A stretch of DNA of 64,000 nt from Selaginella tamariscina (lineage: Eukaryota; Streptophyta; Lycopodiopsida; Selaginellales; Selaginellaceae). Positions 1 through 11,700 of this stretch are shown piece after piece; the stretch's first letter is position 1; each line of letters starts with the position of its first letter. The stretch covers positions 1-64,000 of the forward strand of contig PUQB01000167.1 of assembly GCA_003024785.1 (NCBI GenBank), read 5' to 3'. Position numbers and translations under genes: made by a program. A model generated the notes under the pieces. The model did not search any database, was not told where the DNA came from, and worked only from the letters and a program-made list of their open reading frames with translations.

Positions 1-820
1 TAATGGCAATTTATTAATTCAGTTTCTTTAATATTTGTAAATTGGACTATCCAGTATTTATATTTCTTAATTTTGCCATTAGGTTATCATAATCTTGTTA
101 ACAGGGTGTCTGCTTGGATTTTTCATCATCAATGATATAGGGCTGAATTTGTCATTGGGGTTTGCCATCTTGTCTCTAATTTATTATGTACGACTTTGTT
201 GTTACACTTCCACAACACCACTAACTTCACAATAGTGTATAAGGTAAATATTATTTCATTATCTTAGTGATGTAGGTTGATTTCAATTGGAAGCATTGTT
301 AATGAGCAGATCCAAATATTCTTTCTCACGTGCGAGATTTGCTAATCTAATGGTGCTTATTTTCTAAAATGAAATTAATCTCATTCAAAATACATTAATC
401 TCCTAATGAAAAGAAATTTTTGTTTTGTATTGGAAAAGAATGTTTTATAAAATGAGATGCTTCTCATTTCAAAAAACCTTTATGACATTGATAATTAGTA
501 GATAAGATATTTCTTATTTCGAATTTTGTTACCAAATCAATATTATTAATATCTAAATATTAGAATTAATATCTCATCTAAAAAACTTGACATGATATTT
601 TACACTCTTACAAAATGAGATGCTTCTCTTCAATTATTTAATCATAAAACAACATGTGTGTTAAGGAATGAAGTTCAAAACGAGAACCATTTTATCTAGG
701 TTTATGTTACTGACGATGTAATTGTCATTTATGCATAGAATAGTCTGAAGTCATTTGCAGATACTCATGTATTGTTATCATTTTACATTATCAGAATTTA
801 ATTGGTTTAATTATTTTTTC

Positions 821-1580
821 CTTATGCAAGTATGAGCCATCTTCCATAACTTTACTTTAATATTTATTTATTTAATTTAAAATTTACATACAAAATACAT
901 TAACATTAAAAAACATAACACAAGAACCATAATAATTCAATTAAATTTATAAAAGCATACATGTAATCTTTTGTGATTTTAAATTTCTAGTTTTCTAATT
1001 TTAATTTAGAATAATGAAAGGTAAAAAATCATTAATGTATGTATATGAAATATGAGTAATAAATATAATTATGAATTGATTTACAAATTATATTTATTTT
1101 AGAATGCAAATATATATAAAAATTAGTAATAGTCTAGACTTTGTACTATTGAAGAAATTATAAGTTTATCAACTATACAAGTATACAAGTGACATGCTTA
1201 TGAAAGCCCTTTTAGAAAGGTGGTACACTTATAGTTTATTCAATTAGAACATAGTTTAAACTTTCATTAATTTTTATATGCATATGTATTTACAAATTAA
1301 TATAATTTTAAAGTCAATAACTAATTAAAATATTACTTTTATATTGATATTCCAACATAAATAATTTTTAATATTTCTTTATTTATATTTAAAAGTTATA
1401 AAATATAAAGTTATAAAAAATTACATGTACACTTTTATAAATTGATATGAAATATGATGGTTCTTGTTATGATTTTTTAATGTTGATATGGTAAGTATGT
1501 AGATTTAAAAATAAAAATAAATAAATACCTACGTAAAGTTATGTAATTTACTTATCAAAGATGAGTCATACTTACATAAG
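821..1580. repeat. Imperfect inverted repeat (foldback structure)
   Basis: Bases about 821-975 reappear as reverse complement at about 1411-1580. Anchors are CTTATGCAAGTATGAGCCATC on the left against the complement of CATACTTACATAAG on the right, and shared segments such as CATTAAAAAA.CATAA and ATTTATAAAAG. Arms are about 160-170 bp with indels. The loop holds one of the two MITE-like copies. The form fits an old foldback or long-TIR non-autonomous DNA transposon; no transposase is present. Confidence 0.6.
1105..1292. repeat. MITE-like repeat, copy 1
   Basis: A segment of about 185 bp whose ends are imperfect inverted repeats about 38 bp long. It lies in the loop of the larger foldback. Its interior (AAGTTTATCAACTATA, GTGACATGCTTATGAAAGC, AGAACATAGTTTAAACTTTC) matches the segment at about 2,133-2,320 in direct orientation. 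Size, terminal inverted repeats and AT-richness fit a MITE. The target duplication is not clear, so the superfamily is open. Confidence 0.55.
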
Positions 1581-2032
1581 AAAAAAGTCATTAATTATGC
1601 ATTAGATTAATTGGATAATTGCGTATCTCATTTGTAATTCCTTTTTTCAAACAAGATGATTTTCAATTAAATTTTTTTGAACTAGGAGTATATTGTATTC
1701 CTTGACTTTATTAATAATTATGCAATGAGTTTATTCTCAAGATAATAACAAATGCATCTTAATGACTAAATACTATTATATAGACTCTAACATTATTTTT
1801 TATTCATGTTTACATACAATTGTTAACCATGTTTCTTACTCGGGTTATATAGGGGTTGATATTTAATGTGTAAATGTTTTTAATAAGCTCATATTTATAA
1901 TTAACTAATATTAATATATTTTATATATTAAGTTTAGACTTAACAACATAAACTTTATTAACATATATGTCATTCTTCTATAACTTATATTTTCTATTTT
2001 GTATTGATACATAAAATATTATTAATATTTGA

Positions 2033-2044
2033 AACACACACACA

Positions 2045-2084
<40 letters not shown>
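2033..2084. repeat. Compound (CA)n(TA)n microsatellite
   Basis: A run of CA dinucleotides with one interruption passes directly into TA dinucleotides. Confidence 0.9.
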
Positions 2085-2085
<1 letters not shown>

Positions 2086-2132
2086 AAAGTAATACATTTA
2101 TTTATTTACTGATTCATAAAATTTATTATTTT

Positions 2133-2320
2133 TAAATGCATATGTATATTTAAATTAATAGATGTCTAAAACTCTGTAATGTCAAGAAAGTTACAAGTTT
2201 ACCAACTTTAAAAGTGAAATGCTTATTAAAGCTTATTTACTAAAGTTATTACGCTTCAAATTTACTTAACTAGAACATAATCTAGACTTTTGCTAACTTT
2301 TATATACATATACATTTAAA
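2133..2320. repeat. MITE-like repeat, copy 2
   Basis: Second copy of the repeat at 1,105-1,292. The left end reads TAAATGCATATGTATAT and the right end gives the reverse complement TAAATGTATATGTATAT. The inner match includes AAGTTTACCAACTTTA, AGTGAAATGCTTATTAAAGC and AGAACATAATCTAGACTTTT. Divergence from copy 1 is roughly a fifth to a quarter of positions by eye, so both are old. Confidence 0.55.
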
Positions 2321-3579
2321 AATTTATAGATTCTATAAATTAATTAATAAATAAATTTATTACTTCTAAAGGCATATAAAAAAAGTATTCAGATTGTAAA
2401 TGCTTTCAATTATTATTTAATTTAAGAAATTACCATTGAGAAATGGCATTAACAATAATTAGTAGAAGCACGTGCCCAAAGTTTAAGGACGTGTTTGTTA
2501 TTCAACCAAACCTAACAAATGCCTTCAACAACACATCTATTTGACTTTGTGGAAACAGACTTATATATAATATTGTGAAATTAATTCAATATACTATAGC
2601 TATAACATAATGTTTCGCATTTTTTAAACAGCCTTGATAGATGATCCTCCTCGAAATCTTATTCTGCCAATCTTGTAAATATGTCATACATGTTTTATGT
2701 ATAATTATGTATTTATACGTATGACTTGTATAATGTCCAATTTATAAAAAATAAATAAATCACATGTCATGTCATAAGACACTTCTTATAAGACATATAC
2801 TTATACGACTACTTAATACACAAATTGAACTATTATTTATAATTTTTAATTTTAATTTTGTACATGTCAAAATCTTTATGGTGTACTTATGTGAAACTAG
2901 TCTTGCTAAGTAAATATATTTCATTATATATATAGTGTTTCAACTGTGTTGAACATAAATTATTTTATTTTCTTTATGTAGAATTATTTTGAAGTAACTT
3001 TCAATAAATGTCAAAACTTATCTTGCCACTTAATTGATATAAGGGTTTAGTGTGTTAAAATATATACATAGAACAAGTATAAAATCAACTTTTTATAATT
3101 GCACCATTAAAAACAATGATAATAATAAGAATTTAGTATGCAAATTCATCCATTTTTGATAATTAAGTAAATGCTCTATATTAAATTAATTAAAAGACAG
3201 CAACAGTAAAAAAAACTTTAATATGCATATAATGAGGTTTAATATATTAATTTAACTGAAAACTCTTGCAAAAATATTGAATAGTTAAACAATCTTTAAC
3301 TTAGCAATATTACAAGTAATTGCAATGAGATGATGTACAATGATAATATGTGACGTAGTAATCACAAGTATATACTCACTTACTAATGAGTCTTTTCTGT
3401 TATTATCATTTTAATATATAATTCTTTTTAAAATATTTCATAACTAAGGATATTTGAGAATGATGTATTAAAGTTTCACTTATTTAAGTACTTTCACAAA
3501 TATTTGTGTGGAATTACATTAGTATATATATCTAATACCTATGAAGGTATGTGAAATTCTTCTCCCGCGTGCCTCTTGA

Positions 3580-5520
3580 ATAATGAAATGTGTATAGTCT
3601 ATCACATTTTATCAGAGATATTATTAACATATTCTTCAAGGATATCAACGTGCTGGCGTTAACATGCCCCTTGTGGCTCTTAAATGCATGCGTTATCAAA
3701 TCTCTAGGTGCATGTCCATTCATCTGTGAAGTTGCTCCAGACATATTTGAAGAATTGTATGACGAGCTTTGAAGATTATACGGTAAGTCCGCACATCACT
3801 ATAGGTAGCATATTATGTGAATTTGATGCCTTCTGGAACCAATCCAGACCATACAGTTATAATCTCTCTCTAGAGTTTATAAACTTGATTGGTTTTGCTC
3901 TAACTTACCAACTTGATAGAGATTCTTTTGGGAAGATCCTCTAGTTTAAAGCTAGCGATGCCTTGCATCATGCATGTGTATGTATAACATTTCTACGCGC
4001 AGGAGGTGGAACGTGCCAGAGTGGGATAGCAAGTGCTCTTGACAACTGATAAACAGAATTATGTTGGGGAAGCGGTTAGTTTTAATCCATAACAAGCTTT
4101 ACAAAATATGCAATAGCTTTCATAGTCGCTCGCTTATGATGAAGAGTTGAACAATTTTAACATGTTAGTTACGAGGGCAATGAGATGGACCTAACAGGGT
4201 ACAACTTGAAGCCTCTATTGTTGGATATGCCTCCCAGGTCATGATTACTCTTATACAGAAACGTAAGTACACACGGGTCCTCACGCATATACATATATGG
4301 TTGTATGTGTGTGTGTGTGAGTGGGAGAGAGAGGGGGTCACGTAGCATATAAAGAGAGATAATAATGCGATGTATATATATTATGAGTTCATTGTTTAAT
4401 AAGTACCATAGAACTTATTGCAGTCCGCGTACTAGAAAACTCCCCAGAGTTAAACTGTTAAAGCCACCAAGTAGAAGATAGACTACTATCTAATTATAAT
4501 GTTATGATATATCTATATTAACTTTGTAAAGTAATATAGATCTGTTTCTGAGGGAGCATCTGCAATGCTAATTGGAACAACGATTAATGAAGGGATGGGT
4601 GGTAAAGTTGAGTAGGAAATAGAGAGTGAATACAAATGTGTATACATGTCTGTAGATCGTGGTGGGCATGGGCACGAGAATGTCTGCATTTGATGCTTCC
4701 ATATAGACATGGTATATGGAAATGCGATGAGCTCAACATTTGATTTATGTATTCTGCAAATGTGTGTGTGTGTTGTGTGTGTGTGTGTGTGTCATATATA
4801 TTGTGTGTACAAATATTCAGACCATGAAGTTTAAGTGAAGATTTTGCTACAGTTTCATCAACTGTAGATGATTTCTGATAACTATTTCTTATTTACCAGG
4901 AGGTTCCGTGGTGCCAGCAAATGATCGAGTTGCCATAAGGAAGAAACAATGTGGTAATAACTGTGCTTTATGTTTGTTTGATATGAGGCACTAAACATGT
5001 GTTTACTAGATGGCGATGGAGCACCTGAAAGAATTAATGTGAGTATAGACTCTTTCTTTCTGATTATATATACATGTGTGGATACATGCGTGTGCCTATG
5101 TTGTGTTATTGGAGAGAGAGAGGTATGAAAAAACCACATGTATGTATATGTATATACTAAACCGCAGTATATAACTTGTTGCAGTTCTTCTAAGCGTACA
5201 AAAACTAAAACAAACCAGGCACAGCAGGGGCTGAGCAGGGTAAGCTTTGTGTCTAATCTAATATATCGTATGCATATGCAGTAAAAGTATGCAGTACAAC
5301 GTTTTCAACCGTGGAACTTGAGAATTGAGGATCCAGTCATACCAGAAACTTTCGCACGTGTAAATGAAATTAAACTTGTGTATTTGTCTTGTGTTCAGCT
5401 GGACGTACGTATGATGTTCATTCCAGTCAAGATCAATACTTTATGTACCACCTTGTCTTGTTTTATTTAACTACTAGGACGGATATGTGGACAAACCAAT
5501 TCCACATCTGCTGATTTGGG
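3580..5520 (+). pseudogene. Exon-like islands of an unrecognised, probably decayed gene
   Basis: Several short, less AT-rich islands show protein-like reading and splice-like borders but no continuous frame. Near 3,640-3,780 one frame reads ALTCPLWLLNACVIKSLGA then CEVAPDIFEELYDEL, followed by a GTAAGT-type donor. Near 4,130-4,200 a frame contains LAYDEELNNF and LVTRAMRW. Near 4,901-4,953, 5,015-5,040 and 5,185-5,239 are AG...GT-bounded pieces reading VPANDRVAIRKKQC, DGDGAPERIN and SSKRTKTKTNQAQQGLSR, the last lysine/arginine-rich. Near 5,478-5,519 another reads DGYVDKPIPHLLIW. Stops and frame changes separate them, and GT microsatellites lie between. I do not recognise the family. It may be one plus-strand gene or pieces of two. 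Confidence 0.3.
4763..4791. repeat. (GT)n microsatellite
   Basis: Interrupted GT run; a shorter one lies at 4,303-4,318. Confidence 0.85.
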
Positions 5521-6155
5521 TAATATTTCAATTTGTTTTAAGTGGTATTTCTTATAAGTCCCATAACTTAATACACACATTCACATTACTAAGCTACATT
5601 AATTTTAATTAAAATTAATTACTAATTATTTTTAAATATAATTAGAAACATTCTAGCAATCCTGGGGAGTAATCATATTTTAAATAATTAACATTATAGT
5701 ATTAACTAATAAATTTTAGAAATAATTAGAGATCTAAAATTAATTAAAGATGTTCTGTTTATGCATTGTAGGACAGCCGCTAATTTACAACCAAATTCTT
5801 TTCTTCATAGTAAAGAGAATTGTCATATTGCAGACGTAATTACAAAATTTTGAATATAACAGTATGTCCCGTGCTATGATGTTATTTGTGTAACTATAAT
5901 ATTAATAATAAATTGTCATAGTCAATGATAATAGAGAAGAATTCTAAAAGTGATTAGTTAATCTTTTCTTCATAGTAAGGAGAAATGTATTTAATTATTA
6001 TCACATAGTGGTAGTTACTAACTTACTATTCCGTGTTGATTTAAATAGTTGAATGTGTGTTGTGAATCTTTATAATAGAAGTGTTACCTTGTCTTAGGAA
6101 CTGAAGTGGCCATTATACTTTGTTCTCATCAATTCTTTTTTAGCACATTCTGAAC

Positions 6156-6528
6156 ATGGCTAATACTTCCACAGTAAAGGGGCCTGCAACAATACTTGCT
6201 CTTGCCACTGCAGTTCCGTCTAATGTGATTCAGAAGACATATCCAGATGTGTAATTTGGCATTGCAGATCCCGACAATAGACACATGGGTTTGAAGAAGA
6301 AATTTCAAAGAATATGTAAGTCATGTCATTCAAAGTTCAAACTACTGACTATTTCATACAACCATTTCTTGTTTAGGTGATAGTTCTGCAATAAAGAAGC
6401 GACATGTGCATCTCACGAATGAGATGCTTGAAGAGAATCCGGAGCTTCATAGCTTTGACAAACCATCACTAAACACAAGGCAAAAGATTCAAGGAATATC
6501 ACATTTAAGATTATTTATGTTAGAATAA
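6156..6528 (+). pseudogene. Chalcone synthase-like (type III polyketide synthase) N-terminal relic
   Basis: Type III polyketide synthases condense a CoA starter with malonyl-CoA; chalcone synthase opens the flavonoid pathway. Only the N-terminal fifth (about 100 residues of the usual 390-400) is here. Exon 1 (6,156-6,315) begins MANTSTVKGPATILALATAV, close to the family 'GPATILAIGTATP' opening, followed by a YPD motif. Exon 2 (6,377-6,528) contains IKKRHVHLTNEML and PSLNTRQ, matching family 'IKKRYMHLTEE' and 'PSLDARQ'. The 61-nt GT-AG intron splits a cysteine codon T/GT, exactly where the conserved CHS-family intron lies. One in-frame TAA (6,252-6,254) falls in exon 1, where a tyrosine is expected after YPDV. 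After RQ the match fades and a stop follows at 6,526. The catalytic Cys-His-Asn region is absent. It is a truncated host pseudogene. I see no matching remainder nearby. Confidence 0.85.
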
Positions 6529-6529
6529 G

Positions 6530-7570
6530 ACAGGTGTGCATATTGCTTATAAAATTCACTTTGGATCTTATTATAAATTCTGTTTGGATCGTATTTGGAT
6601 TAGTAGGGTACAGACTGTACACTGTCGCATGCAAGTAGAACTAACTCAAATGTTAGGTCATCCCGTGAGTATTCTGGTAAGGTACACATTTTACATCTAT
6701 GTAGCTTAGATGGAAATGACCCTTCATAAGAAATGTATTTTATCGGTCTTTTAATTTAAGTTTTAAAAAATTGTAAGTGATTTAATTTTATATTCCTTAA
6801 ATAGGTTTATTAAAATTATTAAAATTATAAATATGATTAACTAGATTATTAAATCTACATTATATAGTTAAATCTAATTTTAAGAGTTTATTCTAAATGA
6901 TTAAGGCTTATATTTCAAATTATTCAAGTTAATATTGGCTTCATTTTATATTTCAAAATGTAAAAATTATTTTCTTAATATCTTATATTTCCTAAAGATT
7001 AATTACATTACTAAAATGTACAATATAAAATCAAATCTATATACAAATGTAAATTTAAATATAGATAATTCACTTTAATATTTAAACAAAAGTTATTTTT
7101 TTGTTTTTTAAATGTGAAATATTGTCAACATCTTACATGGTCTAAATCATTTAATTAAATTTTTAAATTTACATTGTAAATTAAATTCAAAATTTAAATT
7201 CATGTTAAAAATCAAATTGTATATGTATTTTATATGTAAGCTTCTGAATTTTACATAATAATTTAACGACTTTTGTAAATATTTACTTAAATTTTAAATA
7301 TGTAATAATTTCCAATATAAATTTCACTAATAATTTTATGTTAGTTTGCGATCATGTTGTAAGTACAGACTTAGAAAAATAGAATTAAAGGGTGAATCTT
7401 GTTCCGTCGAAAATATATTAAGATAACTGTTACTTCTTTATATGTGTGGTGTGTGTGTGTGTGGGTTATCTTACAAATACATTGATCATCATTGTTTTAA
7501 AGCGCATTCCATGATTCCATCTCTTGTCATCTTGGCATGCTTCTTACAGTTTGCTAACATGTTGTTCTCG
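6530..7570. other. AT-rich intergenic DNA
   Basis: Nothing gene-like is visible. Stops are dense in all frames and a short GT run lies near 7,447-7,462. Confidence 0.6.
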
Positions 7571-7581
7571 ATGTGCCACAG

Positions 7582-7701
7582 GCAAATCAGGTGACACGAC
7601 TCGGGGAGATGCCCGTGATGGCACTAGTTAGTGTTGCATCGCCATCGGTAACCACAACCGTTGGAACGACCGCCGCAAAGAGGTTGCAGAACAGTGTTGT
7701 G
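7582..7701 (+). other. Orphan exon-like island, 40 codons, function unknown
   Basis: This GC-richer island in AT-rich DNA is bounded by a splice-acceptor-like TGCCACAG on the left and GTATGG on the right. It is exactly 120 nt and open in one frame, which would be a phase 0/0 exon. The reading is rich in valine, threonine and alanine (LGEMPVMALVSVASPSV, then VGTTAAKRLQNSVV). I do not recognise it. No partner exon is evident within a kilobase on either side, so it may be a stranded exon of a decayed gene or a chance open stretch. Confidence 0.3.
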
Positions 7702-8780
7702 GTATGGTGTGGTGTGTGGTGGCAATATCTTATTATGTACACACTGGTATATATACATGTGCATACATAAAATTTATCTTAACTGTATTACTCATATTAA
7801 TTTAATTTAAAAGTGTACATACAATGATAATTATAATCAGTATTATATATATACAGACACATACACGTGATCACATGCATACACACACAACCAAACGAAT
7901 AAAATAGAAATGTGTTCATCTGTTCTTTATATCTTTTCAAATAGCATTCCATGGCAGTTATGAGAGGATCCTGTTTTAATATAGTTTACACTGTACAAGT
8001 CATGTTCACAAAACATAATGTTAGTATAATCACATTAAATGAATATTATTTGCATATAGTTTTAGCATTACTTTAGTATAAATTATTAATATTAGTAATT
8101 ATAGTATTCATATATAAGAATAAGCGCTGATAAATACTAACATTATATTGACTAATAAGCATTTAATTAGGAGTAATTATTAGCAAGAATTAGTATCTTG
8201 CGATGGATCTTAGATGTACTGCTAGACCGCATTCTTTTGAAATTTTTGCATTCCCAGGAAGAATCTTTCTATCCTGCATAATGTCAGCATACATATCCGT
8301 ATGTGTATGTATGTCAGTCAAGAGACATAGGAGCACATATGTAAACTGGAATAAACTTGGATGAAATATACATATACACATATACATAATGTTATATATA
8401 TACATACATATGTACATATATCTATCTCTGTCTATCTTTTTCTCTCTCTATCTGTTTTATCTATAAGTTCAATAAAAAGGGAAAGTGTTAATTAATTAAA
8501 TGTGAAATATGATTCTATGAATATACTTGTGTATATTCTAGGGTATATGAAGACCGTATTTAGATGCTGACTTGATGCCACGTCGGATATTAGGATTAGC
8601 ATGCCAAAGTCATCACAACTTTCAAAGTTAAATGCAGCAAAAGGACATGCTCTTGGCAAGTCAGCTTTGGTCAGCAGATTATTTGCAACCCTGACGTGCT
8701 TTTAGAGATATAATATATATTATATATATACATACATATACGCACACATATATACACGGCAGTATAAAATTGAACTGTAA
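7702..8780. other. AT-rich intergenic DNA with short microsatellites
   Basis: TA, CA and GTAT-type simple repeats occur (for example 7,845-7,892 and 8,364-8,440). No coding signal is supported. Confidence 0.55.
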
Positions 8781-8789
8781 GGTCCACAT

Positions 8790-11700
8790 GTACAGCTGTA
8801 TGAATACATATTGTTATTAACGTAGTAGATTTTAATAGCTATCTAATTGGTTTTAATTTGAATCACTCATTCATGTATATAAACTAGGGTTTGGGCTAAT
8901 ATAATATACACATTTTTATATTCCAATTTCTCACATTGGTGGAGGTGATAGGCACCTCTATTGTCCCTATGGAACGCTTGGATTTGTGTTTTTTTTTCTA
9001 GTTTAGATTTTCTTTGTCTTCTTAGATATAGCTTTTTCATTATCTAGATCTGTTTCGTTCTTATAGATTTCTCCTTTCTTTTTTTTCATTCATATATGCA
9101 CAACAGGTAAATCCTTGAGCAGTTACTCATGCAATTATTAAATGCTATGTGGATGCAACTAAATAATCACTTTTAATTGATAACGATGTTCACAGCTCAA
9201 GGTACTACTCCTTTTGCTCCTATTGTGAATCCTCATATTCGATTGTATTTCTTTTACAAAATCCTATGGATGATGTGTATTATTGATTTGACCACTTCAC
9301 CGTGGTTGCTACATATCATTTATGTGACAATGCTAGGTGTTTGTGCGAGTTTCTTGCTTATCTTAAAGAGACGGCATTGTAATGGTATAATGGTCTTGAT
9401 TTTGCAACTTGGGATTGGAATATTCTTCTAGGAATCTTTAAACGTGCATTTGGGCATGCTAACAACTATAATGATGCTTTTCAGTAATTGCATTGTATTC
9501 GTCAGGAGCCATATGAGTTAGTGATGTAATTTAGTGTTTGCTTTTGGAACCTTTTGCTACATGTAGAGCCTAATATGTCGAAGCGCATTGAGTTAGATAT
9601 GTTGTGGCCAGCACTTTGTCAAGACCTTGTGGGGCTTGTGCATGCACTAGCTCTAATGACTCTTGACGATGCTATAGGAATGGCACAATGATATAAGTCA
9701 TCGCCTCTTCAACTTGCAACTTTGCATTCTTTAGTTCCACTTCATATTGGGGATGGTCCTGTTTTGATGGAAGTTGATGCTGCTGTTGCATGTGTACTAG
9801 CACAAGGTTGGGGCCGTGGACGTGGATATGCAGTTTGTTGTTGGGCATGTGATGAGATTGGACTCATGTATCGACATTGTTGATGTTTTCCCGATTGGCA
9901 TCCTCTATTTATGGGTAGAGGCCTTGGCAACAACAATATCCAGTTGGTGCCGCTGTAATAGAAGGTCTTGATGTGGTGGATTTTCTGGGAAATGAAGAAT
10001 CACACAAGTAGAGGAGGGTCCTTGTACAAATAAGTTGGTGACCCCTCCGTCTTTTTTTTTTAGAGTATCATCAAGGGGTTCACTTAGTAGCAGTTCATCC
10101 GGTCTTTACTTTTCAAGCTCAATTGTCAGAGTTTTTACCTGGTGCCATAAAGGTGGCTTGTCAAGTATCAACTCTGGAATCCCTCTCTGGAAACCCCATG
10201 GAATCTAGTAAAATAACCTGTATTAGAAACCCAACCCCTAGGAACTTAAGCCTCTAACTGACCAAGTCCACAAACCAAGCTCACCTTGTAAATTAGGATA
10301 CACGGACTAGCCAAGCTATAAGTGTCGTTCCTAACTTGGCGTGGTTGAGACGGCCAGAGCAAGGCCTTAACCACTAGTTCTGTGGAACATGGACTCGGGC
10401 AATGCCTTTGAGCTTGCGAGCAGGTTTCGGCCCAAGGAATTTGACTAACTTTTTAGAAGTAACGTACCCCTGTCACAAAGGCGAGATCTTGCCAGCAATA
10501 AGAATAGTCTAACCCAAAGGTGGGACGTACCCTGTCGTGTGGAAGTTTGGGCGGCATAATCGAGAGTTGCGCCTTGACGACACAAGCTTAGCTTGCACTG
10601 GTAGGAGGTTAACGAGCTCTCTTTTAAACCCAAGAAGCCTCACTACATACATATATTCTACCTTATTTATGTAATGAAGTCCCCCCCCCCCCCGTTTTCC
10701 TAAGTGAGTAAGTGGGCTTACACGGAAATGTTAGCCCTTAATGAAATGAGATGCCTAACCCCAACCCTAAACCTAACCCCTAGGAAACCCTAGGGTTAGG
10801 GGTGTCCCTAAGTTCTAGCTTCACTTAGAGTTTTTTGCAAATACTTAATGACACACCCGGTTGGACCATCACTAAATACCCAAGCGTACTAAACGAGCAT
10901 GTTTTCTATTACATCTAGGGTTCGTCACACAACTCAGTAAGTAACAAATCAAACCCCAAAGTAAAGGGTCGAGTCATAGTAAAAACTATGACATCAATTC
11001 AATAACATGACACATCCTATTTTTTTTTTAGTGTTGGTTGATACATGTTCGAGTTTATCTTTTATTCTTTAGTTTATTGTTACACATTGCAGTCTTCATT
11101 TGCATTGTGTAGTTGAACCAGTCTTCATTATTTACGGCAACAGACACACTCATGCTTATTTGCAAGATAAAACTGACATTGTTGTTCATATGGACAATTA
11201 TGAACTTAAGCTTCAATCTTTGCGGGTGGTGCCAAGTTAAGTTTTTGACATTATTCTTGGTATGGATTGGTTTACTCATAATCATGCCAAGTATGATTTT
11301 GAAAAGTCTCCCCTTGTTTAACTCTCCCTTATATTTCTTTTATTCTTTTTATTTATATTCTACTTTATCCATTTGTTTTACTTCTACTTTCATCATTTTT
11401 GTTTCACCCTTACTTCTTACCATTTTTCCTTCATGTTCTTCCATTCCCTCTTTGAATCCCTTAAATGATCATTGTGAAGCAGTCATTGATTCACTCAAGA
11501 AAGAGCATAATGATTGTTTTGACTTTAACTTGTCGTCTAAAATCAAGATTGCAACACATCACCTTATTCTAATTGGGGATGCTAGGTTGATTAAGGTACT
11601 ATTTGGTGTTGATCATCAAAGGAGTTTAAAATCTTGCAGGCAAATGTTAAAGAGATGTTGGAGAAAGGTGTTATCTAGAAGTCTTGAAGTCCTTGGCTAT

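Larger units (their letters stand above)
1..3530. other. AT-rich intergenic DNA
   Basis: No gene can be supported here. The stretch is very AT-rich with stops in all frames. It holds a foldback repeat, two MITE-like copies and a CA/TA microsatellite, listed separately. A short direct repeat, AAAATGAGATGCTTCTC, occurs near 450-467 and again near 612-629, which suggests further old repeat material in the first kilobase. Confidence 0.7.
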
